Source: Rhizobiaceae bacterium (GTDB taxonomy: Bacteria > Pseudomonadota > Alphaproteobacteria > Rhizobiales > Rhizobiaceae). From it: a stretch of DNA of 64,000 nt. The stretch covers positions 254,370 through 318,369 of the forward strand of contig JARGOX010000003.1 in the NCBI GenBank assembly GCA_029233925.1. Reading direction: 5' to 3'. The notes under the pieces are model-generated. The model searched no databases and was not told the origin of the DNA. It saw only the letters and a program-made list of their open reading frames with translations. Made by a program: the position numbers and the translations under genes. This document shows, in pieces, positions 33,160 through 40,573 of this stretch (position 1 is its first letter; every line of letters begins with the position of its first letter).

Positions 33160-34236
33160 ATGCGATTGAAAGCGACACTGGCCACACTGCTGGCAGCCAC
33201 CATTCTGAGTACGGCATCAATGGCGCAGGCCGAAACCCTCAGACTATTGACCTGGGGCTCCTATGCGCCCGACGAACTGGTCAAGAAATTCGAAGCTGAA
33301 AATCCGGACATCAAGGTTGAAGTGACATTTTCCAACAATGAGGAAATGATCGCCAAGCTGCGCGCCACAGGCGGTGCGGGTTTTGATCTGGCCCAGCCAA
33401 GCCATGACCGCATTTATGCAGCCCAGCTTGAATACGACATCTACAAAGCGCTTGATCTTTCCAAAATCAATACCGATGCCATGGAAAAAAGCCTTCTGGA
33501 TGGCGTCAAGGCCAACACCACGATTGATGGCGGTGTCTATGCCGTTCCGCATCAGTGGGGAACCTCCGGCCTGATGGCCGACAAGTCAAAGGCGCCTGAT
33601 CTCAAGAGCTGGTCCGACCTTTGCGATCCGAAGTACAAGGGCAAGACTTCCATGCGCCTGAAGCGGACCATTCTGCTGGGCACAGCCTTTGCCATGGGCC
33701 ACGACCCGTTCGCAGCCTATAGCGATCTGGACAAATACCAGTCGATCCTCGACGAAGTCGTCGACAAGCTGATCGTCTGCAAGGACAACATCAAGGCCTA
33801 CTGGAAAGGTGGCGATGACCTGTCTGCAATGATGCTGTCGGGCGAAATTGTCGGTTCCGAAACATGGGATTCGACTGCTTACAAACTCTATGCTGAGAAT
33901 CCGAACATCGTTTTCGTACCCCCTACAACGGGTGCGCTGGCCTGGATCGATACCTTTGCAATACCACGCAAGGGCAAGGCTGATGATGCAGCTTACAAGT
34001 GGATCAACTTTGTCCTGCAGCCGGAAAATGTCACGATCATGTCCGGCAGCACCGGCGCGATTGCAGCGGTCAAGGGTGGTCTTGATCTCCTTCCTGCCGA
34101 CAAGAAAGCTGCGGTCAATGCATCTTTCACACCAGCCGATATCGACAATCTCAAGTTCTTCGCCAACATTCCTCCAGGTGTTGAGGATATGGAAGGCAAG
34201 GCTCTTGAAAAGATCAAGGCGTCAACAGGCGGCTGA
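33160..34236 (+). CDS. Polyamine-type ABC transporter substrate-binding protein
   Basis: 358 residues, ATG 33160 after AAGGGAGAATACA. The signal peptide MRLKATLATLLAATILSTAS ends around AQA (residue 24). The mature part belongs to the PotD/PotF-like SBP_bac_8 class, with LLTWGSYAPDELVKKFEAEN, GAGFDLAQPSHDRIYAAQ, AVPHQWGTSGLMADK, SETWDSTAYKLYAENPN and ALAWIDTFAIPRKGKADDA. The Trp and acidic positions of this family usually bind a cationic amine. It is the first gene of an importer/oxidoreductase block. Spermidine, putrescine, or another amine/osmolyte are possible ligands, and not all members bind polyamines. Confidence 0.92.
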   Translation: MRLKATLATLLAATILSTASMAQAETLRLLTWGSYAPDELVKKFEAENPDIKVEVTFSNNEEMIAKLRATGGAGFDLAQPSHDRIYAAQLEYDIYKALDLSKINTDAMEKSLLDGVKANTTIDGGVYAVPHQWGTSGLMADKSKAPDLKSWSDLCDPKYKGKTSMRLKRTILLGTAFAMGHDPFAAYSDLDKYQSILDEVVDKLIVCKDNIKAYWKGGDDLSAMMLSGEIVGSETWDSTAYKLYAENPNIVFVPPTTGALAWIDTFAIPRKGKADDAAYKWINFVLQPENVTIMSGSTGAIAAVKGGLDLLPADKKAAVNASFTPADIDNLKFFANIPPGVEDMEGKALEKIKASTGG

Positions 34237-34251
34237 TCTGTAGCAACAATG

Positions 34252-34284
34252 GACGCTGCATTGCTCAACAGGCTTTGCAGCGTC
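34252..34284 (+). promoter_or_regulatory. Intercistronic hairpin after the binding-protein gene
   Basis: GACGCTGCA (34252-34260) and TGCAGCGTC (34276-34284) form a perfect 9-bp stem with a 15-nt loop, 15 bp after the binding-protein stop and about 30 bp before the ATPase start. No U-run follows. It has the same position as the hairpin at 6455-6480 in the other importer operon and may stabilise the binding-protein mRNA. Confidence 0.55.
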
Positions 34285-34314
34285 TGACACCCCAGGGCAC
34301 TGCAAAGGCACTGA

Positions 34315-35430
34315 ATGACCACTTCACCGGCCTACGATCTCGAATGCATCAACCTTTCCAAGAATTTTGGTCCTGTTCGTGCTGTCGATGATGTCTCTTT
34401 CACGATTCCAAGCGGCTCGTTTTTCTCCATTCTCGGGCCCTCCGGCTGTGGCAAGACAACCCTGATGCGGATGATTGCCGGCTTTGAAGACCCCGCCTCC
34501 GGTGACATCAGGATCAAGGGCAAATCGGTCATAGACAAGGCCCCCAACAAACGCAACGTCAAAATGGTATTTCAGCATCTGGCTCTGTTCCCGATGATGA
34601 ATGTCTATGAAAACATCGCCTACGGACTGAAATGCAACGGCGCCAGCAAGGCCGAAATCGAAGCGCGCGTGCGCGATGTGCTGGATAGAATTGCGCTGCC
34701 TGATGTGGCCGAGCGCGAAATACATCAATTGTCCGGCGGCCAGAAACAGCGTATTGCCATCGCCCGCTGCATGGTGCTTGATCCCGACGTGCTGCTGCTG
34801 GATGAACCGCTGGGCGCGCTTGACCTCAAGCTGCGCGAAGCGATGAAGATTGAACTCAAGCTGTTGCAGCATCAGTTCAACACCACTTTCGTTTACATTA
34901 CCCATGACCAGTCTGAAGCACTTGTCATGTCCGATCACGTCGCGATCATGAACCAGGGCAAGTTTGAACAGATCGGGACGCCGCAGGAACTCTATCACGC
35001 TCCCAACACGTCTTTTGTTGCGGGCTTTGTCGGTGACAGCAATCGCTGGTCCGGTCGCATGACCGTAATCAATGGCGATACGGCAACAGTAGAAACCGAT
35101 GCAGGCCTGACGTTGCTTTGCAGTCCGGCAGGCAGCATAAGGCCCGAGGCTGGCCAGAGCGTCGAAATTTTTGTCCGCCCGGAATTCATCCATGCACATC
35201 GCCAGGACACCAGCCCTGCCGAGGACGAGCCAGCGCCCGTCAATCAGCTGGACGGCAAGGTTGACAGTCTGCTGTTCAACGGTGCCAACAGCCGCGTTCT
35301 GGTGCGCAGCAGTTCCGGTCAACTGATTGAAGCCGACGTCACCCTGACCGGCGGTACCGATGACCTGCGTCCGGGAGAAGCTGTTCGCCTCGTCTGGTCA
35401 CCGCAACAGACCATGTGTTTCAGAACATGA
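34315..35430 (+). CDS. Polyamine-type ABC transporter ATP-binding protein (PotA-like)
   Basis: 371 residues. Walker A GPSGCGKTTL, Q-loop VFQHLALFPMMNVYENIAYG, signature LSGGQKQRIAIARCM, Walker B LLLDEPLGALD and the H-loop YITHDQSEAL are all intact. A C-terminal TOBE domain (about 285-370) is typical of the PotA/CysA/MalK class. It powers import through the two permeases downstream. Start ATG 34315 begins MTTSPAYDLECINLSKNFG. It is 78 bp after the binding-protein gene, separated by a hairpin, and 10 bp before the first permease. Confidence 0.95.
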   Translation: MTTSPAYDLECINLSKNFGPVRAVDDVSFTIPSGSFFSILGPSGCGKTTLMRMIAGFEDPASGDIRIKGKSVIDKAPNKRNVKMVFQHLALFPMMNVYENIAYGLKCNGASKAEIEARVRDVLDRIALPDVAEREIHQLSGGQKQRIAIARCMVLDPDVLLLDEPLGALDLKLREAMKIELKLLQHQFNTTFVYITHDQSEALVMSDHVAIMNQGKFEQIGTPQELYHAPNTSFVAGFVGDSNRWSGRMTVINGDTATVETDAGLTLLCSPAGSIRPEAGQSVEIFVRPEFIHAHRQDTSPAEDEPAPVNQLDGKVDSLLFNGANSRVLVRSSSGQLIEADVTLTGGTDDLRPGEAVRLVWSPQQTMCFRT

Positions 35431-35440
35431 GGCCCGCCTG

Positions 35441-36307
35441 ATGCAAAAAGACGTCAAGCGCCTCTCCCTGATCTTGCTGTTCACACCATTTGCGCTGTGG
35501 ATCCTGCTGTTGATCATCATTCCCCATATGGGCATGGTGGTTCTGTCCTTGCGCGAAAAAGTGGCGCCCCGGGTCTATGAATATGGTCTCGGCAATTATA
35601 TCGATTTCATCAACGAGCCAATCTATTGGAACACCCTGCTGCGCACCGGGTCAATGTCACTACTGGTAACGGTTCTGGCGTTGTTGATCGGATTTCCCAT
35701 TGCCTATTACATCGCCAAAATCGCCGGAAATCGAACACGCGGCGCGCTATTCCTTCTGTGCCTGGTGCCGCTGTGGGTCAGTGATCTGATCCGCGCTTTC
35801 GGCTGGATCCTGCTGTTGCGCGAAACTGGGGTGATCTCCTCTGTTCTTCAGTGGAGCGGCCTCGTCCACGAGCCGATCGAATTTCTCTACAATGATGTGA
35901 CCGTCATCATCGGGCTGGTCTATACGGTAATTCTGTTCATGATCGTTCCGCTGGTCTCCACCCTTGACGGGATGGACAATGCGATGATCGAGGCCGGCTA
36001 TAATCTCGGCGGCAGTGGCCCCACCGTTCTGCGGCGCATCATCATTCCCTATGCCATGCCGGGCATCGTTTCGGGATGCATTGTCGTATTCATGCTGACA
36101 GCCGGCAGCTATCTGACGCCGATATTGCTGGGCGGCAAGAATTCCAGTTGGTTTACCGAACAGATCTATGACCAGTTCATCACCCGGTTCAACTGGGAAT
36201 CAGGTGCTGCCTTCGGCTTCCTGCTGCTTGTATTTACCTCTTTTGTTGTCTGGCTCGGCCTGAAAATCACAGGCCAGACGCTTGCCAATACTGTTGCGAG
36301 GAGCTGA
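35441..36307 (+). CDS. Polyamine-type ABC transporter permease (PotB-like)
   Basis: 288 residues from ATG 35441 (MQKDVKRLSLILLFTPFALW). Six hydrophobic segments are visible, and the BPD_transp_1 coupling (EAA) loop reads EAGYNLGGSGPTVLRRIIIPYAMPG (about residues 185-210). It forms half of the inner-membrane channel with the PotC-like protein. It starts 10 bp after the ATPase stop; an upstream in-frame start would overlap the ATPase and lacks similarity. The next gene begins 2 bp after its stop, a typical coupled pair. Confidence 0.93.
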   Translation: MQKDVKRLSLILLFTPFALWILLLIIIPHMGMVVLSLREKVAPRVYEYGLGNYIDFINEPIYWNTLLRTGSMSLLVTVLALLIGFPIAYYIAKIAGNRTRGALFLLCLVPLWVSDLIRAFGWILLLRETGVISSVLQWSGLVHEPIEFLYNDVTVIIGLVYTVILFMIVPLVSTLDGMDNAMIEAGYNLGGSGPTVLRRIIIPYAMPGIVSGCIVVFMLTAGSYLTPILLGGKNSSWFTEQIYDQFITRFNWESGAAFGFLLLVFTSFVVWLGLKITGQTLANTVARS

Positions 36308-36309
36308 CG

Positions 36310-37170
36310 ATGGCCTATCGCAATAAAAACGCCGCCTTCCTGTGGGGATACCGTCTCTATGTGCTCGCATTCTTCATTTTCCTGGCCGCGCCGCTGATTG
36401 CTGCCGGCAGTTTTGCCTTCAATGATTCACTCTTCCCTTCCCTGCCATGGCGGGGCTTCACACTGGACTGGTTTTTCAATGACAGCGAGCCGAAACTCGG
36501 CATGTTTCATGACCGGCGCCTGCTCAGTGGCCTCTATTATTCCTTTGTCATTGCGTCGATTGTCTCCATGCTTTCCGTCGCGGTCGGCACCTGCAATGCC
36601 TTCCTGTTTGTAAGAGGCCAGTTCCCGGCAAAGAACGCCCTCTATATTCTGATGATTCTGCCGCTGGTCATTCCCGGTGTCATTTTGGGTATTTCAATGC
36701 TTGTTCTGGCAAGCACCATTGCCAATGGTCTTGAAAACCGCTTCGACATCGAGATTGATGCCTTGCGACCGGGCATTGCACTGGTGGTTCTGGGTCAATT
36801 TGCCTTCATCACCACGATAACATCTCTGGTGATCACGGCGCGCCTGAAGAAATTCGATGAGTCCATGGAAGAGGCAGCCTTCAATCTGGGCGCCAGTCGT
36901 GCTCGGGTGCTCAGGACCATTACCCTGCCATTTCTCCGGCCTGCGATGATTGCTGCCGGCATTGTGGCCTTTCTGGTTTCATTCGAGAACTTCAATACAA
37001 CATTGTTTCTGGTCGGCTCCGAGTCCCCTTTGACAATCACCATGTATGACCGGATGGCCAAGGTCGGCTCGACACCCGTTCTCAATGCCGTCTCATTCGT
37101 CCTCATGTTGGGCTCGGGTCTGCTCGCACTTGTGACCATTGCAGTCCAGCGCGACAAGTCGAAAGGCTGA
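36310..37170 (+). CDS. Polyamine-type ABC transporter permease (PotC-like)
   Basis: 286 residues, ATG 36310 after GAGGAGCTGACG. About six membrane segments; the coupling loop is EEAAFNLGASRARVLRTITLPFLRPA (about 190-215), the hallmark of this permease class. It pairs with the PotB-like protein two bases upstream. It is followed after 32 bp by the GMC oxidoreductase gene, so import and oxidation of the substrate are likely co-expressed. Confidence 0.93.
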   Translation: MAYRNKNAAFLWGYRLYVLAFFIFLAAPLIAAGSFAFNDSLFPSLPWRGFTLDWFFNDSEPKLGMFHDRRLLSGLYYSFVIASIVSMLSVAVGTCNAFLFVRGQFPAKNALYILMILPLVIPGVILGISMLVLASTIANGLENRFDIEIDALRPGIALVVLGQFAFITTITSLVITARLKKFDESMEEAAFNLGASRARVLRTITLPFLRPAMIAAGIVAFLVSFENFNTTLFLVGSESPLTITMYDRMAKVGSTPVLNAVSFVLMLGSGLLALVTIAVQRDKSKG

Positions 37171-37202
37171 GGCCATCATGCCAAAAGGCAAGCGCTTATA
37201 CC

Positions 37203-38825
37203 ATGCCGACCTATGATTTCATCATCGTCGGAGCAGGCTCTGCCGGCTGTGTTCTTGCCAATCGCCTCTCCGCAAATGGCCGCCACAAAGTGCTGCTGCT
37301 GGAAGCCGGCGGCCATGATCTGAATGTCTGGATCTGGATGCCCATCGGGTACGGCAAGACCTTCTACAACAGCCATGTAAACTGGATGTACCAGACCGAA
37401 CCGGATGCAGGAACAGGCGGTCGTCGCAGTTACTGGCCGCGCGGCAAGGTGCTGGGTGGTTCCAGCGCCATCAATGCCATGGTCTATATCCGCGGTCATT
37501 CCAGCGATTTCGATGGTTGGGAGAGGCTCGGCAATCCGGGTTGGGGCTGGCAGGATGTCCTGCCCTACTTCAAAAGATCAGAGACCAATGACCTGGGGGG
37601 TGATGCCCTGCGCGGCGGCGATGGACCACTGCATGTGTCAACCATGGAACGCGACCTGCATCCCCTGTGTGACACCTTCATCCAGGCGGGAACGCAAAGA
37701 GGGCAGTCTCGTAATACGGATTTCAACGGCCAGACAAATGAGGGATTCGGTCTTTATCAGAACACCGTCAGGGATGGTCTGCGCATGTCTGCCGCCCGGG
37801 CCTATCTGCGCCCTGCCCGCAAACGCAAGAACCTGCAGGTCGAGACCCATGCCCATGCAACGCGCATCCTGTTTGAAGGCAAAAAAGCCGTCGGCATCGA
37901 ATATGAGCAGCATGGAAAACGCATTCAGGCGTTCGCCTCAAACGATGTGATCCTTTCTGCCGGAGCAATCAATTCGCCGCAATTGTTGCAATTGTCCGGC
38001 ATCGGCCCCGCCAGTCTTCTCAGCAAGCTGGATATCCCGATTGTCCACGATGCGCCGGGCGTCGGGCAGAATCTGCAGGATCATTTGTGCATCGATTACC
38101 TCTACCGATCCCGCGTGCCGACGCTCAACAACCAGCTCCACCCCTGGTGGGGAAAACTGCTGCACGGCTTGCGCTATGTCCTGACACGCCGTGGCCCGCT
38201 GTCACTCGGGGTCAATCAGGCCGGTGCATTCATTCGCTCGCGCGACGGCCTTGAAAAGGCGAATATGCAATTGTTTTTCTCGCCAGTGAGCTACACCAAG
38301 GCCCCACCAGGCAAAAGGCCGCTGATGAACCCGGACCCCTTCCCCGGCTTCCTGCTTAGCGCGCAGCCAACACGGCCAACCAGTCGCGGCCATCTGGAGA
38401 TACGCTCCAGCGATCCTTTCGAGGCGCCCGCCATCCATCCCAATTACCTCTCCACCGGGCACGATGTGGATGAAATGATGGAGGGGGCGGCCTTCCTGCG
38501 CAAGCTGGCAGCGGCACCCGCACTGGCTGAGGTCATCGAGGCTGAACTGGCACCCGGCCCTCATGTCCTGTCGCCAGAGGATTTACTCACAGATATCCGG
38601 CAACGTGCAGGTACGGTTTTTCACCCCGCCGGCACGTGTCGCATGGGACCGGACGCAGGCGCAGATGTGGTGGATCATCGCCTTCGGGTTCATGGAATTG
38701 ATGGGCTTCGTATCGTTGACGTATCGATCTTTCCGACACTTACAACCGGCAATACCAATGCACCCGCCATCATGGTGGGTGAAAAGGCATCCGACCTCAT
38801 TCTGGAAGACAATCAAGGAACCTGA
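37203..38825 (+). CDS. GMC family FAD-dependent oxidoreductase (choline dehydrogenase-like)
   Basis: 540 residues. The FAD motif FIIVGAGSAGCVLANRLSAN lies at residues 6-25, the GMC signature in WPRGKVLGGSSAINAMVYIR at about 79-98, and the C-terminal active site in HPAGTCRMGPDAG and TTGNTNAPAIMVGEKA. The catalytic His and Asn of the family are in these blocks. It oxidises an alcohol group, releasing an aldehyde or acid with a membrane or respiratory acceptor. BetA-like names are common, but no betaine aldehyde dehydrogenase is adjacent, so choline is not supported. It stands in the importer operon and is followed 2 bp later by another flavoprotein. Confidence 0.9.
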   Translation: MPTYDFIIVGAGSAGCVLANRLSANGRHKVLLLEAGGHDLNVWIWMPIGYGKTFYNSHVNWMYQTEPDAGTGGRRSYWPRGKVLGGSSAINAMVYIRGHSSDFDGWERLGNPGWGWQDVLPYFKRSETNDLGGDALRGGDGPLHVSTMERDLHPLCDTFIQAGTQRGQSRNTDFNGQTNEGFGLYQNTVRDGLRMSAARAYLRPARKRKNLQVETHAHATRILFEGKKAVGIEYEQHGKRIQAFASNDVILSAGAINSPQLLQLSGIGPASLLSKLDIPIVHDAPGVGQNLQDHLCIDYLYRSRVPTLNNQLHPWWGKLLHGLRYVLTRRGPLSLGVNQAGAFIRSRDGLEKANMQLFFSPVSYTKAPPGKRPLMNPDPFPGFLLSAQPTRPTSRGHLEIRSSDPFEAPAIHPNYLSTGHDVDEMMEGAAFLRKLAAAPALAEVIEAELAPGPHVLSPEDLLTDIRQRAGTVFHPAGTCRMGPDAGADVVDHRLRVHGIDGLRIVDVSIFPTLTTGNTNAPAIMVGEKASDLILEDNQGT

Positions 38826-38827
38826 GC

Positions 38828-40132
38828 ATGGCGTCACAATCGTCATTATTCACATCCGACTTCAAACCCGCACCCTATTGGTGGGACCATGCACAGCCGG
38901 AGCCGCAAACGGATGCGGCCCTGCCGCACGAGGCCGATGTGGTCATCATCGGGTCGGGTTATACGGGCCTCCACGCGGCAATCCAGACGGCACGCGAGGG
39001 ATTGTCCACCCTGGTCCTCGACGCCGAATCCGCCGGCTTTGGGTGCAGCACACGCAATGGCGGCCAGATTTCAACCAGCGTCAAACCGGACTTTGCCGCC
39101 CTGTCATCGCGTTTTGGGGAAAAGCACGCCACGGATATTCTCAAGGAGGGGCAAGCCTCTCTCGACTATATCGAGAACTTCGTGCGCGAAGAACAGATCA
39201 ATTGCGGATTTGAAAAGGTTGGCCGGTTTCACGGCGCCCATACGGCTCGTCTCTTTGACACACTGTCACGCGCATGCAAAGCCGAAAACCCGGCTTTCAA
39301 GAACGATGCTTACATGGTCTCCAAGGCTGACCAGCACACGGAACTTGCCACCGACATCTATCATGGCGGCGTGGTGTTCCCGCATCATGCAAGCATTGAC
39401 CCGGGCCAATATCACAAGGGACTGCTGCGGATTGCCCGCGAGGCCGGTGCCTGCGTCATCTCCCATTGTCGCGTGGCTCAATTGCAACGCACCGGGAATG
39501 CATTCCAGCTTGAAACCAGCCGAGGGCCGGTGCGTGCGGGGCGTGTCATTCTGGCAACCAATGGCTATACGGGACCATTGACACCCTGGCACCAAAGACG
39601 GGTGATCCCGATCGGTTCCTATATCATTGCAACTGAGGAAATTGCACCGGAACAGATGGACCGGCTGATGCCGAAGAACCGGATCCTGTCCGATACGAGG
39701 AAGCTGGTGTATTACTACCGGCCCTCTCCCGATCGCAAACGCATTCTGTTCGGTGGGCGCGTTTCACTCAGTGAGACAGATCCGCGCAAAAGCGGACCAA
39801 AACTTCATGCAGAATTGCTGCGCCTGCTGCCGCAACTCAAAGGAACCCGCATCAGCCATTCCTGGAATGGTTTTGTCGCCTTCAGTTTTGATACATTGAT
39901 GCATAAAGGTCAGGACAATGGCCTCTATTACGCGATGGGTTACTGCGGATCAGGCGTTGGCATGGCCAGTTATCTCGGCATGCGCATGGGCCGGCAGGCA
40001 GCAGGAAGGAAAGATGGCAAAACAGCATTTGACACGGTGCCGTTTCAAACACGTCCGCTTTACAAGGGCAATCCCTGGTTCCTTGCACCTTCCGTCCTTG
40101 CCTATCGGCTGCGCGATCGGCTGGGCGTCTAG
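38828..40132 (+). CDS. FAD-dependent amine oxidoreductase (DadA/PuuB-like)
   Basis: 434 residues of the DAO family. The FAD motif VVIIGSGYTGLHAAIQTARE (about 38-57) is followed by SAGFGCSTRNGGQIS, KLVYYYRPSPDRKRILFGGR and the C-terminal GYCGSGVGMASYLG. The N-terminal YWWDHAQPEP segment resembles gamma-glutamylputrescine oxidase PuuB and related proteins. It probably oxidises a C-N bond of an amine or amino acid, consistent with the polyamine-type importer upstream. It lies 2 bp after the GMC gene and ends the block; a strong hairpin follows 44 bp after the stop. Confidence 0.9.
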   Translation: MASQSSLFTSDFKPAPYWWDHAQPEPQTDAALPHEADVVIIGSGYTGLHAAIQTAREGLSTLVLDAESAGFGCSTRNGGQISTSVKPDFAALSSRFGEKHATDILKEGQASLDYIENFVREEQINCGFEKVGRFHGAHTARLFDTLSRACKAENPAFKNDAYMVSKADQHTELATDIYHGGVVFPHHASIDPGQYHKGLLRIAREAGACVISHCRVAQLQRTGNAFQLETSRGPVRAGRVILATNGYTGPLTPWHQRRVIPIGSYIIATEEIAPEQMDRLMPKNRILSDTRKLVYYYRPSPDRKRILFGGRVSLSETDPRKSGPKLHAELLRLLPQLKGTRISHSWNGFVAFSFDTLMHKGQDNGLYYAMGYCGSGVGMASYLGMRMGRQAAGRKDGKTAFDTVPFQTRPLYKGNPWFLAPSVLAYRLRDRLGV

Positions 40133-40176
40133 AGCATGTCTGGAAATCAAGTTATCATGAATGGAAAAATTGGAGG

Positions 40177-40212
40177 ACCACCCGTGCAAAATCGGAGTGA
40201 TGCACGGGTGGT
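40177..40212 (+). terminator. Strong hairpin downstream of the amine oxidoreductase
   Basis: ACCACCCGTGCA (40177-40188) and TGCACGGGTGGT (40201-40212) form a perfect 12-bp stem with a 12-nt loop, 44 bp past the stop. On the plus strand the tract after the stem is AGGTCATTTT; on the minus strand it is CCTCCAATTTTT. It may end both convergent transcripts. The weak U-tracts keep this tentative. Confidence 0.6.
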
Positions 40213-40255
40213 AGGTCATTTTGGAAGTCGGCTCAAACAAGTGACGTAAACATAT

Positions 40256-40275
40256 CTGTCGTGGGCGGACGACAG
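40256..40275. other. Second short hairpin in the convergent gap
   Basis: CTGTCGT and ACGACAG form a perfect 7-bp stem with the loop GGGCGG. No U-run is adjacent. It may be part of a structured 3' region or small RNA together with the hairpin 44 bp upstream. Confidence 0.4.
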
Positions 40276-40573
40276 ACGTTCAACGCAGCCTTAATTTTCG
40301 GAGAGTTTCTGCATGCTTCCTTCGTGATTCCCATTAAGGTCCCTCAATCACGATAAAAACATCAAGATCCTCAACCAGAAAACTCCTCCTCCATGACGCA
40401 AGTTCACACTAGCGGATCGCCTATTGGAAGAATGTGGCATTTGTCACGTTCTTGCTTGAAATATCGCAAGCCATTGAAACTAAACATAATTGTAGAAAAA
40501 TTTGTCTTATCGGCTACATAAAAAGACTTGATGTGCCGCCCCGGGGCTCTATTGGGTCAAATGCACGGTCGCC

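Larger units (their letters stand above)
40133..40573. other. 441-bp structured gap between convergent genes
   Basis: No coding region is supported. The gap holds two perfect hairpins (40177-40212 and 40256-40275), a degenerate TAGAGCAT start resembling rhizobial intergenic repeats at 40130-40137, and then about 290 bp of lower G+C sequence with no structure that I can name. Since genes converge here, promoters for flanking genes are not expected. Confidence 0.5.

Noticed and set aside
37203-38825. Naming the GMC gene betA (choline dehydrogenase)
   Set aside because: GMC enzymes are hard to assign, no betB or betI is adjacent, and the neighbours are a MocR regulator and an amine oxidoreductase.
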